Below, piece by piece: positions 44,784-57,102 of a stretch of 63,263 nt of DNA (position 1 is its first letter; each line of letters opens with the position of its first letter). The stretch is from NCBI RefSeq assembly GCF_000485595.1, contig NW_014577647.1, positions 47,680 to 110,942 of the forward strand, written 5' to 3'. The notes beneath the pieces were generated by a model that worked only from the letters and a program-made list of their open reading frames with translations, was not told the DNA's origin and ran no database searches. Both the position numbers and the translations under genes were made by a program. This DNA comes from Priapulus caudatus. Lineage: Eukaryota; Priapulida; Priapulimorpha; Priapulimorphida; Priapulidae.

Positions 44784-46493
44784 CTACAGAGGTGTATTTC
44801 TGTTCCACCTGCTGGCAGTTGACTGTTGTGACATCAGTAATGTCACCTGATGGCTGTGTGATAGGCTTTCAGTGTGTGCACAAGCCTTCAAGATGTCAGC
44901 GTCGTTAAGGCGTGATAGATGCACAACAGGTTGATGAGAGAGAAACCGACTTATTCCAGTATCGACGTCATCAGATAATTGTGACTTCTGTCTGCCCCTG
45001 CCTCTTCCTCTGCCTTTACACAGCTGGTTTTTCGAATGAGTGACTACAGAGACAACCTCTGGTTCTGGCATGCCCTGAGTTTTTGGCCTTCTATGCAAAC
45101 ATCTCTTATAGGATGCATTCTCTCAGATCGTGGGTTAACGTGTCACCCTACACTGGACCGGTGTCTTGCTGGTCAACACGTTGACAGTTGACTGTCACGT
45201 CTGCCTTACCATCATTCGGGTCACATGTGATAGTTGCGGCGCAACGTCGGTTTCTTGTCACGGCATTCCGTGTCCATTTATGCCTCTTTCGCTCTGAGGT
45301 ACTCCACCATTTAGATCCAAGACTCTCCCACGACCTGCAGCGTTGTGCATGAGTGTCCAGCTCACAGAGTGAATAACAGGTTTTGGTACCTTTGGTTTCT
45401 ATAAGCACTCTGTTATAGACATACCTTCTTCAATACACGTAGATGTGGCTATATCTAACAATATGGTGGTAGTTTTCTGTTTCTACCTCTCGGCAGTTGA
45501 CTGTTGTGTACATCCCTCAAGTTAAATGTCATTGATTGGCTGTCATAGGCTTCAGTCCGTTGGCAAACATTACAAGATGTATATATCGCGTCCGTTAAGG
45601 CATGATGAGACTGCGGCGATCTCGGGTACATTACAGAGTAGAGATGACTCTTTCATGTGTCTTAGCTGACCCTCTCATCTGAAAACTTGGAGGCCCACTC
45701 TTTTGCCCTGCCTCTGGAGGCCTCTACCGCGCCAAATCATCTTAGCGAGGGTTTTTAGAGACGGCAATGGCTTACACTCGACTGTCCAGGTTTGTGGTAC
45801 CTTTTTGGTTCTATACAGCAACTCCTCTATATACTCACGTAGGCATCATACAAATTCGGGTAAGGTGAATTCGCGCAAGCCAAACCGTCGTTTCCTGTCA
45901 CGGATCCGGTCAATTTATGCTCTCTCTGAGACCACTGCGGTACGTTCAACACATTAGATCGAGGACCTCTACACTCCGACTGTCAGTCGTTTGTGCGATC
46001 GAGGTGGTCCATCTCTCACAGGTGAATAACGGGTTTTCTGGTAGTTCTGGGTTGCGTATAGTCAGGCTAACTCTGTTTGGACATAAAACCCGTTCTAGTG
46101 AGGCAATACCTCGTAGTGGGCATCTAAAGAAGGTGTATTTCTGTTCCACCGCTGCAGTTCTGTGACTGTTAGTAGCCTCAGTCAATTGTCACCCGAATGG
46201 CTGTGCTAGAGAGCCATTCAGTAGTGTGCACTAAGCCTTCAAGACTTCAGGTTGGTTAAGCGCGTGACATAAGATGCACAAACAGGATTGGATGTGAGAC
46301 GAAGAACCATAAATTTTTGATGTCAGGACCTTATTCCAGTATCAACGTCATCAGATAATTGTGACTTTTGTCTGCCCCTGCCTCTTCCTCTGCCTTTATA
46401 CAGCTGGTTTTTCGAATGAGTGACTACAGAGAAACCTCTGGTTCGGCACCTTTGGCTTTCTATGAAAACATCTGTTTATAGGTATGCGTTCTT
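44784..46493 (-). CDS. Coding tandem repeat, frame broken
   Basis: Three further copies of a 570-690 bp unit, whose first clean copy lies at about 44330-44760. Each holds a GRGRGRGRK-like stretch (near 45010, 45700 and 46380), then QLSDDV...PVVHLSRLNDAD, and a LIEPKVPKPV / SLDPNDD phrase. All are on the minus strand, but the middle copies are shifted between frames by single-base indels. For example, LIETKGTKTCYSLCELDTHA at about 45400 is a frame-shifted LIEPKVPKPVIHSVSMDTSR. The intact frames on both sides make a continuous protein likely in life. Confidence 0.55.
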
Positions 46494-48731
46494 TCAGTGT
46501 GGGTACGTGTCGCACCTACATACGTGTCTGCTGTCAACTCGTTGACAGTTGACTGTCACGTCTGCTTTATCATCATTCGGGTCAAGTGAATTGCGCGGCA
46601 CGTCGGTTTCTGTCACGGATCCGTCATTTCTGCCTCTCTCCACTGAGGTACGTCCACCATTTAGATCAACCTCCCCACGACCTGCAGTCGTTGTGCATGA
46701 GGTGTCCACGCTCACAGAGTGAGAAACGCCGACCAAGGAATCAGTTTCCAGCGAGGAACACTCAAGATCTTCCTCGTGCGAGTCGTTGAGGAATCGATCG
46801 AGCAACAGGAGTTCGGCGGCAACGTTCCCCTGACCGCATTGCGGCGAGATAACGCATTTACTGATGAAGGCCTTCAGCGTGTCAACAGTGGGCTCATCAC
46901 ACACAGACCCCGTTACCCGTTGTTCATCAGTGTTTTCTTCGACGGAAGACCTGGTCTGTTTCGGAGAGTCATAGTGCACACGTTTTCTAGCTCCTGTTCC
47001 TGGCATGGCATGCTCGTCTACTGTTTTTAATGCAGAAAGCGGTCCTTCTGTCACAGAAACCGAACTCTGCTTCATTGTTTGAGAAACAGACGGCTGCTCC
47101 ACTCTACTAAAACCAGGAGAAGGTTCTACTGTTCCATGGGAACTAGACTTTTCTACTGTTGCACAAACAGAGTTCTTCTCTATTGTCGCACATGAGGTAG
47201 ACTGCTCTGCTGTTCCAGAAGCAGAGCTCCTCTCTACAGTTACACAGACAGATTTCTTCCCTTCTGCTCCATGACCAGATTTCTTCTCTACAGTTCCACA
47301 GCCAGAGTTCTTCTCCATTGTTCCACACAAACTAGATTCCTCTGCTATTCCACAAACAGAGTCCCGTACTGTATCACTCAAATACAACCGCTCTTCTGTT
47401 CCGGGAGCAGTGGGCCTCTCTACTGGTCCAAGAGAAAGTTGTAATTGTGTTCCAACTGAAGTAGGCTGTTCAACTGTTACAGATGAAGAAGGGTCCTCTG
47501 TGGATCGAAGAGGATCAAGGAGTCCTGTGATAGTAGACTGCTGCAATGTTCGACACGAAGGGTGCTGACTCGCTCCTCCAGAGAAAGACAGCTCTGTCAT
47601 CTCCGAAGACGTCTGCTCGACTGCTCTAAATAAACAAGTGTTCTCCTCTGAGCTACATGTAGGGACATCACTGGTGCATGCTGACCTCTCTCCTTCCACC
47701 ACGGATAAAGCTGCCTGTTTGTCCGTACGAGAATATGCAAGCGGCGTGTTTTCCATAACTGCAGGATGCTCTGCACAGTACGCTAAATCGCCACGCTCGT
47801 TCTGCCGTGGCTCGGCTATGCCCACACTAGCAGAATGCGCACTGTCTAATAACCCCTCTTCAAGTTTTACAGTCTCGGACATCAGGTCATGTTTTTGTGC
47901 ACGCACCCCCGCAGCCTGGTCCAATTTCTTTTCGGTCTGCATGGGGACGTTTACCGCGGTCTGACACACGTTCTGTGCTATTGTGTAGCCGTCGGGCTGT
48001 GCTCCTAGAACTAAAGACACGTGTGCAGAAAGTGCTTGATCGAGTGCAACAGTGTTCTTACCTAGCTTGGCAGTGCGACGCAGCCTCGACACACGTTGGC
48101 CGATAGACGGGACCGCTCGACCCCGTATCTTATCGAAGAACAACGCGCCGCCCCGCGATCGAAAGTCGTAAAGACGGCCCCCGAGACGTTTCAGTTTCAA
48201 CCTCGATGCCTCGGCCGGTCTCAGCTTCCACCCGCAGAACAGCCGAGACGCTCTCCTCTCTTTTAACGACGCGCTGAGTCGCTTGTTAGGTTTCGTCGAG
48301 TCGGCGCTTTCGGACGTGGTCGCCGTCGACGACGACCGAGGCGGATCGACGCTCGAACGCCGATCACGCCCCGTGACTCGAGCGGCCGCCTTTGCTCTCG
48401 TTTCGTCCGTTTTTCCCGCCAAACTTTTCGTCTTTCGGTCGGACGAACCGTTCTCCTCGGTGGAATTCGCGCCGCCTGCGTCTGAGGACAAAGCAGCGAT
48501 GCTAAAGGAAGCGGGGGTGCCGCGTTTCACGTTCTTCGCGATACTGGTCGTTCTGTCGGCAGCGAGAGCTCTGACTTTTCTCGGAACTGGGCTGGCTTCA
48601 AGAGTTTTGGATCTTTTCGACGGTACGGATTGTCGCTCCGATGCGTTTTCCTCCTTACAGGTGTGTTTATTATCACATTCACTGCCTTGCCTATCACCTA
48701 TTAAAGGGAAATCAACATGTAAAATTTGCAG
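46494..48731 (-). CDS. Long disordered protein region, 5' part of the TATDN2-linked frame
   Basis: Open from an acceptor at 48732 (GTTAACAG before CTGCAAATT) for about 745 codons: LQILHVDFPLIGDR, then a basic region (LKERRASRLFCGWKLRP, SRLKLKRLGGRLYDFRSRGG). An acidic/Ser-rich region follows, with a short repeat of the form T-V/A-E-K-x-S-x-x-G (GTVEKKSGHG, VTVERSSASGTAEQS, ATVEKSSSHGTVEPS). It ends in VSVDTSCTTTAGRGEV and ETDVPRNSLDPNDD, which link it to the tandem repeat. The true initiator must lie in an earlier exon; a candidate MNSASCIGKLK at 48909 has no clean donor phase. No folded domain recognised. It could instead be a separate gene. Confidence 0.55.
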   Translation of the reverse strand: MQILHVDFPLIGDRQGSECDNKHTCKEENASERQSVPSKRSKTLEASPVPRKVRALAADRTTSIAKNVKRGTPASFSIAALSSDAGGANSTEENGSSDRKTKSLAGKTDETRAKAAARVTGRDRRSSVDPPRSSSTATTSESADSTKPNKRLSASLKERRASRLFCGWKLRPAEASRLKLKRLGGRLYDFRSRGGALFFDKIRGRAVPSIGQRVSRLRRTAKLGKNTVALDQALSAHVSLVLGAQPDGYTIAQNVCQTAVNVPMQTEKKLDQAAGVRAQKHDLMSETVKLEEGLLDSAHSASVGIAEPRQNERGDLAYCAEHPAVMENTPLAYSRTDKQAALSVVEGERSACTSDVPTCSSEENTCLFRAVEQTSSEMTELSFSGGASQHPSCRTLQQSTITGLLDPLRSTEDPSSSVTVEQPTSVGTQLQLSLGPVERPTAPGTEERLYLSDTVRDSVCGIAEESSLCGTMEKNSGCGTVEKKSGHGAEGKKSVCVTVERSSASGTAEQSTSCATIEKNSVCATVEKSSSHGTVEPSPGFSRVEQPSVSQTMKQSSVSVTEGPLSALKTVDEHAMPGTGARKRVHYDSPKQTRSSVEENTDEQRVTGSVCDEPTVDTLKAFISKCVISPQCGQGNVAAELLLLDRFLNDSHEEDLECSSLETDSLVGVSHSVSVDTSCTTTAGRGEVDLNGGRTSVERGRNDGSVTETDVPRNSLDPNDDKADVTVNCQRVDSRHVCRCDTYPH

Positions 48732-49692
48732 CTGTTAACACGAGAAGAGCGAGTTTCGGTTTTGGGACAAATTCACCCCCCAGACGACAGACCCACTTCG
48801 CGTTGCTTCGTCTTTTAATAAAATTCCTGCATCTGTACACAGTACAAGGCCAAAAGCATAACAAACTACCTTTAACTTTAAGCTTGCCAATACAACTTGC
48901 AGAGTTCATAGTCTCATCAACGTTGACAGCGCCTGTTCTTGGTTCGGCATCACTTTACTTATACTAGGCTGTGATAAAAAAAAGTATAATATATAGTATA
49001 ACAACAGAACATTGAAAATTCTTACATTTTATTACCGCCCATAGCAATCTTGGTTTTCCAGAAGACAATGCTAAAAACAATACTAATTACTAGTAGTACT
49101 ACTAGTAGTAAATTTAAAATTCACACCCAATTATGGAGTTGGGAACATCAAACTTTGCACGAGGTTTGCTTGCCAACCCTCTGTTCAGAATTCTATCCAT
49201 GAACCGTACATAGTATTATTAGTATTATCAGGACAGGAGTAAGATTAAAGATAATAGAGGATTATAATTATTAATATATTATCTTACTCCTAGTATTATT
49301 ACAAACAGCGTACATCACTAGACACTACATCATACATGTAACATAAACATAGCATGGTAAAATGACAGGAAGTTTTTACATTCATGGTTTCTAAAGATAG
49401 CAAGCTAGCGTTAATTTTACCTAACGAATAAAACATTCTGAAAGCGTACCTGAGAACGTGCGTACTTGAGGCAGAGACAATAGAACACTAATAGAATCTG
49501 TTTAATAGAATGTTCTATACTAGGGTCTCTGCTTGAGGGGCGTCCAGAAACGTGAGGCGCGCGCGTTACAAAATTCGCGGAACTCGCGTATGGATTTGTA
49601 TAGATGGCGCTACCTGTGCTGTATATGAAAAGCAAAAATGAGGTGAAAGTTCAACTTTCAATGTTTACTCTGTTCGTTGTTACCATTCTGAA
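48732..49692. promoter_or_regulatory. Intergenic region between divergent genes, probable promoters
   Basis: The minus-strand TATDN2-linked gene and the plus-strand ABCD gene diverge here with less than 1 kb between their first supported exons. An AT-rich palindrome (AGGAGTAAGAT.../...ATCTTACTCCT, about 49232-49298) sits in it. No TATA box clearly placed; no CpG-rich core. Confidence 0.45.
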
Positions 49693-50744
49693 ATGTCTGC
49701 TATTCTTCGATTTGCACAGAAGAAAAACATCAATCTAGGCAAAGCTACAGGTGGTGTTGTTTTTGCTGTATTATGTGCTTATGGCATTAAGCGAAGTTAC
49801 AAAATTCTTAAACAGAAACAGAAAGAATCTGCTTTCATCGTTGCCTCTCACGCTGATAGTGATACTGCCAATACTGGCAATAGTAATAGTAATACAAATG
49901 TAAACAGCAGCAAGCGTGAAAAAAAGAACGTGCCTGCCTTCGATAAAGTGTTCCTACGTCAGCTTGTTAAAATTCTAAAAATTGTCGTTCCGAGCGTATG
50001 GACGAAAGATTTTCTGTTACTCGTGATACACACGACTACGCTTGTGTCACGCACCTTCCTCTCCATATATGTGGCATCATTGGACAGCAAAATCGTTCGG
50101 AGCATCGTCCGGAGAGATGCAAAAGCTTTCACATTGATGATGATGAAATGGCTTCTTGTCGCCATTCCTGCTACGTTCATCAACAGTCTTATTCGCTTCC
50201 TCGAGTCGAAAGTCGCCCTCGGTTTCCGTACGCGCCTTGTTCATCACGCCTACGAGCTATACTTCAAAAATCAAACGTACTACAAAGTTAGTAACATGGA
50301 CAACCGACTCGTGAATGCAGATCAGTGCCTGACTGAAGATATCACCATGTTCTCCCAGCAGGTGGCGCACCTCTACTCGCACGTCACCAAGCCTATTTTG
50401 GACATTGCCGTCGTGACAATAACGTTAACGGCTATGACGATACGCAAGGGCGCCTTCTCGTGGAAGCCCCCTCTTATTGCTACTGTTGTGATATATGCGA
50501 CGGGGAGGATCTTGCGCGCTCTGTCGCCCAAGTTTGGGAAGCTGGTGTCAGAGGAAGCCAGCAGAAAAGGGTATCTACGATACGCTCATTCAAGAGTCAT
50601 TGCAAATGCAGAAGAGATTGCTTTCTATGGAGGCCACAAGGTATGAGGCCAGCCGGGGAGAGAGAGGGGTTAGGGAGAAGGAGCAGAATAGAGAGAGGGA
50701 GAGAGAGACCTAGGGAGGAGAGAGAGAGAGATAGGAGAGAGAAG

Positions 50745-50796
<52 letters not shown>

Positions 50797-53700
50797 GAGA
50801 TGGAGGTGAGTATAGTGACAGACATTTTTTTTACAACGAATGAATAATCTTGCAGGTCGAGAAAAACCTTCTATCTAAGTGCTACAATGATCTCGTGGAG
50901 CAGATGGACCTGATATACCGCAAGCGTCTGTGGTACATTATGCTCGAGCAGTTCCTCATGAAATACGTGTGGAGTGCTAGTGGATTGACCATGGTCGCCA
51001 TTCCAATTATTACTGCTGATGGTATCAGACGAGATGGTAGGTGCTCCACTGAAGTACATACTTCTATGTTTTGTATATCGATTTCTTCTACACTGTCAAG
51101 TAATCAAAGCGCAGTTAGCAGCTACTTTACGATATATATAGGGGAAGGAGAGATGGAGTAAAAGAAAGACGAGAGACAGAGAGATGCAAAGAAGTTGGAG
51201 ATGATCCGTACATCACATGTAAATATTCCTCTGACAGGAATCCTATCTTACCTAATCCAGGAATGAATCGTATATCAGCATTATTTTAAAATATTTTTGC
51301 CAATTTATGTGCTGCCTGTTTTTAGCTCACCTTGACATGGGTGCCATCCGTCCGTCCGTCCGTCTGTCCATCAACATTTGGCTACGGTCAACGATAACTC
51401 AAGAACCGTTTGACCCACATGTTTCAAATTGCATATAGTTGTTACTCCTATGGGAGAGGTTTGAACGTCCTATTTTGGAGCACGCCAGTCGACCTACATT
51501 CGAGCCACGTCAACTTTTTTGCAAAAATGGAAATGGCCATAAGTCAATTCGGGTTCAACGGATTTTGCTAATTTCTAGTATGTGAATGAACAAGGACTGG
51601 CCCCAAAACATATCACACGGGTTTTTATATATTTTTTAAATTATGCAAATTAGGTAGATTTTGGCAATTTCACTATGCATTTCAGTGTCTGTCTACGGTC
51701 AACGATAACTCAAGAACCGTTTGACCCACATGTTTCAAATTGAATACAGTTGTTACTCCTAAATTCATCTAAATTCCTAACGGCCATCTAAATTCATTCG
51801 ATTTTGTTAAATTTTGGTATGTGAATGTGTAAGGCTAGCCCCAAAGCAGTTGTTACTCCTATGGGAGAGATGACAACGTCCTATTACGTTTATTTTGTCT
51901 AACTGTTCAACAACTCTACAATCATACCTATATACGTGTAATATTGTGTTTTAGATTCTTCGTTACAGTAATTTGACTGGAATATTTTATTGTTTTTATT
52001 TGCACGATATTCGAAAACCAAAATGACTATCATTTAGGCGTAGCGCCATCTCTCGTCAAGATTTCATACTTTCAGATCTGAAACATTTATTTTCGCATCA
52101 AAACTTATGCATATATCATTATCAAGAGTATATAATGGGAGATATGCTATATAATGGGAGTTCTCCCATATATGCTCTTGCTTTATATATCTCCCCTCCC
52201 TCTTCTATCACACCCAAGGTGAGCTACAGTGTCATTGACACTTTCATTACATGATGTTTTTTGGTCGTTATCAATTCGTAGGAACTAAGTATACAGATGA
52301 TCCGGATGGCGGTGTGACTGAGCGTACGAAGGCTTACACGTTTGCTAAGAGTCTACTTATTAATGGAGCCGATGCCATCGAAAGACTCATGTCTTCCCTA
52401 AAGGAGGTTAGTTCTCGTAAACACGTCTAGAGCTGGAAGGTTCTTTTAACATTTCTGATTGCTTCTTCACTTCATATACTTTACGTGTGCGTTGCGATTT
52501 AGCGATCTGTCAAGACCAACACCGACTATCTCCACCATACGACATGTTTTTTAACATTTTCGCTTATGTGCAGATAACGGAGCTGGCAGGCTATACTTCA
52601 CGGGTGCATGATATGCTAGAAGTGTTTGAACACGTAGCAAATGGCAGATATGAGAGAAACTCTGTTACTGTAAACAGCATAAAGAGCAAGGGTTCTATAA
52701 ATGGATCATTAGATATCAAAGGTTTGTAGCTATTAGTATAACACTAGACATCGCTAATACTCACATATGTTGCAGTGTATTTCTATAAATATTATATAAA
52801 CGTATACAGTCAAGAGTACGTGAATGAGAGAGTCGTTTAAGTACTCCTATTACAGTAATACGGTTATCTTATGATTCTTATCTAATCCCAACATAGGTTT
52901 TTACCCATTCTTCTCTTTTTCATAGTTGTGATCTGTTAAATTATGCTATAGAAGCCCCATTTTAGTTTATTAATTAGCTAGACATGAATTGCATTCCTGT
53001 TATGTGTGTTGACTGAATTTTGTTGTTTGACTCGAATGGGGGTTCTTTTACTATTTATAAGTGTATTCTTCCACGCTGTTTGTACTAGGGGAAATAGTCG
53101 AGAGCGTGGATGGTAGTATCAAACTCGAGGACGTACCAATAATCACACCAAATGGAGATGTCGTCGTTGCGAGTCTGTCCATTGATGTGAGTATAACAAT
53201 ACCTGCTTATATACTGTTATATAATCATCTATTGAATATATTCTTAATGGAGAAATTAGCGGTGCATAACAACGTATAACGTATAACGTGTATAACAACG
53301 TGTTAATAAATTGTGGAAGGTTGTAGGTGTTAACCATTCATGCAGGTTTAATTTACATTATCTCAAACAGATGATACCAGGGCAGCACCTACTCATCACT
53401 GGTCCCAATGGCTGTGGTAAGAGTTCGTTGTTCAGGATACTGAGCGGACTGTGGCCCGTGTACCGTGGAAAGCTCCACCGTCCGCTGAACTGCAGCACGT
53501 TCTACATTCCACAGAGGTAACAAACAGGCTTCACGCCATCAAAGAGACATTACGCATCAGGGTAAAAAATACACGGGAGCGATGAGTGATTCGCTCTTCA
53601 AACCTCTGAAATCGCTCCTGTGAAATTTTTAATTTTTTCCCCTGGTACGCATGAATTACGATCCTACTGGCACGAGATTAGATGATTAAAACTAGCACTT

Positions 53701-55329
53701 GTCTTCGACCTTTTCTCTGGTGCATGACAAGTGCTATGTCAAGTGCAAGTGTATGCCAGTATAGCTCACTAGGTCTTATGACTTGGGTGTTCACACACGA
53801 TCCGCATTAATTCCCGCGTAGGCCGTACATGTCGGTGGGGTCGCTGCGGCACCAGGTGATCTATCCGGACACGGAGAGTGACATGGCGGCGCGCGGGCTC
53901 ACTGACGATGACCTTGATGCCGTCCTCGGCGTGGTGCACCTGCAGCACATCGTGGCCCGAGAGGGAGGTTGGGATTCGTGCAGCGATTGGAAGGACGTGC
54001 TGTCAGGCGGGGAGAAACAGCGAATGGGAATGGCTCGGCTCTTCTACCACAAGTACGCTGTTATTTTAATTTATTTTCATTTTCACTGTGTGCTGGCATC
54101 GGTTCTCTAAGTATTTAGTTATTTTCTAGTGTTCTAGTGTAATAATTGAATAGCCTTTCCAAAAGCTTTTCAGATGTGAAGTATACACAGGTCTGTATAA
54201 GCAATGTATACACATTTATGTATACCATAGGGCATAGGTAATGCAAGTGCAAAAACGCATCACTGTTACAAATGTACTATTCCAAAATCACTAACATAAT
54301 TCAATATCAAAAGCTGTACTAAACAATCTTACATTAGTGTTAAACTTAAATTAGACTCAGATGTTTTCTTTTGCCTACATGGAGAGGTCTGTTTATGCAA
54401 TGTGTGTTAATAACTTAATACTGCGGTGTAAGCGTGATTTTATACTGGTTTGCCAACAGACCACAGTTTGCGCTACTCGACGAATGCACTAGTGCGGTAT
54501 CTATCGATGTAGAGGCCAGCATCTACCAAACAGCCAAAGATATGGACATCACCCTCCTCACCATTACACACCGTCCTTCTCTCTGGTACGTGCTCATTGT
54601 CTCGTCTTCAGGTCACTCGTCCGGCAAAAGGCATCCCTAGATGTTGACTTGATAAGTCGGTGGTTTAGGAAAACGTTTGTTTGAGGAGGTGTGTTTTGAG
54701 TGTGACCGTTGACGTGAATCTCACTGTTATTCACGACTGGAATTGAATACTGTTCTACTCTTCTAGTGCTCTGTGAACAGCCTATGTATAGATAGAGGGA
54801 ACCCTTTTAGAACAACCATTTAGAACAAAATCGAAGGGAATCGAACCAATCGTTGTTCTGGCCCTCGACCCTAAATGAACGACCTACCCTGAACTCGACC
54901 CTAACCCCAACCCTCCCCCTAATGCTAACCCCAACCCTAACCCTAACCCTAACCCCAACCCTGTAGCCACCAAACGCCCGCTGTGGGATCTCCGCGAAGC
55001 ACTTCCCCCACCAACGATCGACGTCCACGCACACGCATCCTAAAACCCTCCCTCTCCTCACTTGCAGGCGCTTCCACACGCGGGTGCTGCAGTTTGACGG
55101 TGAGGGCGGCTGGCACGTGGAGCGTCTCGACGCGAGCGCGCGCATCTCGCTGCGAGACGAGGCACGCCGTCTCGAGACGCAGCTGGCGGGCGTGGCGCGC
55201 GACGAGCGGCGGCTGCGCGAGATCTGTCGCGTCCTCGGCGAAGAGTCGGCGATGCTGCGCAACATCGACCGCCAGCACGACGAAGATTGCCACACGGCGA
55301 CGCCCGACGACGCGGACGCAGACGACTAG
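49693..55329 (+). CDS. ABCD1/2-like: Peroxisomal ABC half-transporter, ABCD1/ABCD2 type
   Basis: Nine exons, all in phase, 754 aa: 49693-50640, 50856-51036, 52282-52406, 52574-52721, 53089-53186, 53371-53516, 53822-54052, 54460-54585 and 55068-55329. The first ATG ([14 protein letters not shown]) precedes a hydrophobic segment at residues 21-34. Residues 90-330 hold the transmembrane core ([54 protein letters not shown]). [18 protein letters not shown] and [16 protein letters not shown], the latter across a splice, follow. The nucleotide-binding domain is complete: Walker [10 protein letters not shown], signature [17 protein letters not shown], Walker [13 protein letters not shown], and switch His in TITHRPSLW. 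Human ABCD1 and ABCD2 are 745 and 740 aa, so this is full length. As a homo- or heterodimer it would import very-long-chain acyl-CoA into peroxisomes for beta-oxidation. I cannot separate ABCD1 from ABCD2 orthology; it is probably pre-duplication. The C-terminus ends Asp-rich (DDADADD). Confidence 0.97.
50655..50800. repeat. GA microsatellite in ABCD intron 1
   Basis: GAGAGA tract between ABCD exons 1 and 2. Frames crossing it are artefacts of intron read-through. Confidence 0.95.
51324..52225. mobile_element. Non-coding element with AGCTCACCTTG / CAAGGTGAGCT termini
   Basis: About 900 bp in ABCD intron 2. Inverted ends AGCTCACCTTG and AAGGTGAGCT enclose GTCCGTCCGTCC runs and two copies of TACGGTCAACGATAACTCAA (about 51382 and 51696) with GTTTGACCCACATG. 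No protein frame. A structurally similar element is at 57103-57886. Confidence 0.75.
54895..54962. repeat. Interstitial CCCTAA tract in an ABCD intron
   Basis: CCCTAACCCCAACCCTAACC-type units about 100 bp before the last ABCD exon. It lacks evident flanking inverted arms. Confidence 0.85.
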
Positions 55330-55525
55330 CCGCGTGGCGACGCCTGACGACGCAGTCGACTAGCCGCGCGGCGACGCCCGACGACTAGCCGTTAACTAAT
55401 CACGAGGGAGACTAGCCGCGCAGCTGTCGACCAGTCACAAGGGAAACATTGGTGACTAGCCGTCGACCAATCACGAGGATGACTAGTCGTGCGTCCGTCG
55501 ACCAATCATGAGGGAGAGTGCTGAC
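55322..55525. repeat. Degenerate ACTAGCCG / ACCAATCACGAGG repeats in the ABCD 3' region
   Basis: Starting at the ABCD stop codon, GACGACTAGCCGCG and GACCAATCACGAGG recur about five times. The first units overlap the end of the coding sequence, so the Asp-rich C-terminus partly derives from this repeat. Confidence 0.75.
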
Positions 55526-55529
55526 ACTA

Positions 55530-56940
55530 GCTGTGTCAGTGCCACGTCCTCCAAGTCCAACACAGGTGACAAGGTAACCGTTGTGGGATCCAAGAAGGGG
55601 TGACAACGACTACTCTAAATGACCTTTAACGCCAATGTTTATGATATTAGTAGTCGACAAGTCGTCTAACGTAGAGAGTGATGGTGAATATAATTACGGC
55701 GATGAGTCGTGCTACTGAAACCGGTGCATGAACAGTACAAGTCACTAGGTGGTGCTGTTTCTCACACTCTCTGCAGTCTGCATTGGTGCACGCATGCAGG
55801 CTGTACATTTCTACTAACACAGGCAGGAGAACAAAATAGAGTGTGAGTGCCAACGCAGGTGATTATGATGTTAGTAATGGACATAAAAAGGACAGTGACG
55901 CAGACGGCAGCAATGACGGAAGTCTAACATGGGCCCTTAAAGTGATTACGTCACCGTAAATATTAAAAAATAAAAAAAATATTTCCACTTTTTCACAAAA
56001 TATAAGTAATTCTGTTCACATTTTATGGTTAAATTGCTGCATTATACTTCCTATTTTACTATATTGTTTGATGTGAACATACACTCGTGACCCATACATA
56101 GCCCATAGCAAGGAATTAATGTTGAGAACATTAATTCAAATCGTCCAGGTTTTTTGGATTTTTAACTAGTTGAGAAACAGATCTTATCAGGTAAGAATTT
56201 GACGATTTGTTTAGTCCCGTTAGTTCTTACTTTTAATGTAAAAAAATGGCAATTTTTTTTTACAAATTTTACCATAGAAAATTTGTGACGTAGTCCCTTT
56301 AGGAAGACAATGACAGTACGATAATATCCAAGAGATCTACTTAATCAGGTGCTTATATCTCAATGCCATGCATTGCTTACGTCATTACTAGTCAACCAAT
56401 TTTATTTAAAATAACCTAGTCTACAAATAAATGTGGTTTAGTAATGTTAACCACGTACATAACTACATAAGACGACATGGTCTTGCTATGACTATGAGGT
56501 GTTGAGGTGGAATGGTGGTGGCATAACTGGCAGCTAGATGAGCATACAATTAAATAGTCTACCAGATCCTGCCATAGTAGTCTTTCATTTTATTTTATTT
56601 CCCCGATGCCCTGCGTTATGATGGCGGGAGAGCGGATAAGCACTTTGCTTTACTTTCGTGTTTATTTCCCATGGTGACTTGCCTATTTAAGCTCGCAAGG
56701 AATCTTAAGAAAGTGGGCCGTTAAGAAAACACATCAAATAAGGTTCTATGAATTGGTCCTCTTCATAACTTGTTTGCATATATACAAAGGTTGATCATTC
56801 ATTTTCTAATCAATGCAATTTAACTACAATTATTAGTAAGGACTAATAAATTAATGCTATAGATGACCAAGATGTTGGGTGGGGATTACTGTGATATTCC
56901 AAAAATGTGCTTTCATGTAACTCGCCCTCTGTATCAAATA
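55530..56940. other. No gene recognised
   Basis: Unique AT-rich intergenic DNA downstream of ABCD, presumably including its 3' UTR. I did not identify a definite polyadenylation site. Confidence 0.6.
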
Positions 56941-56948
56941 TAGGTTCA

Positions 56949-57000
56949 TAATATCAGGAGTAGATAATAAGGAACCCTATTATCTACTCCTGATAATATA
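56949..57000. repeat. Palindrome ATATCAGGAGTAGATAAT
   Basis: The arms AATATCAGGAGTAGATAATA and TATTATCTACTCCTGATAAT are nearly perfect complements around a GGAACC loop. It belongs to a family of such palindromes in the window. Confidence 0.9.
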
Positions 57001-57102
57001 AATGATGTAAATGAACAGTCACTTTGGATATATATACATACATACATAGTGAAACCACCGTATTAAAACAACTTGCTAAAGTTTCTATTTCTATATGTTT
57101 TT

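Noticed and set aside
55084-55295. Minus-strand frames of 114-162 codons over the last ABCD exon
   Set aside because: Antisense to a coding exon whose frame, acceptor and C-terminal ABCD homology are clear.
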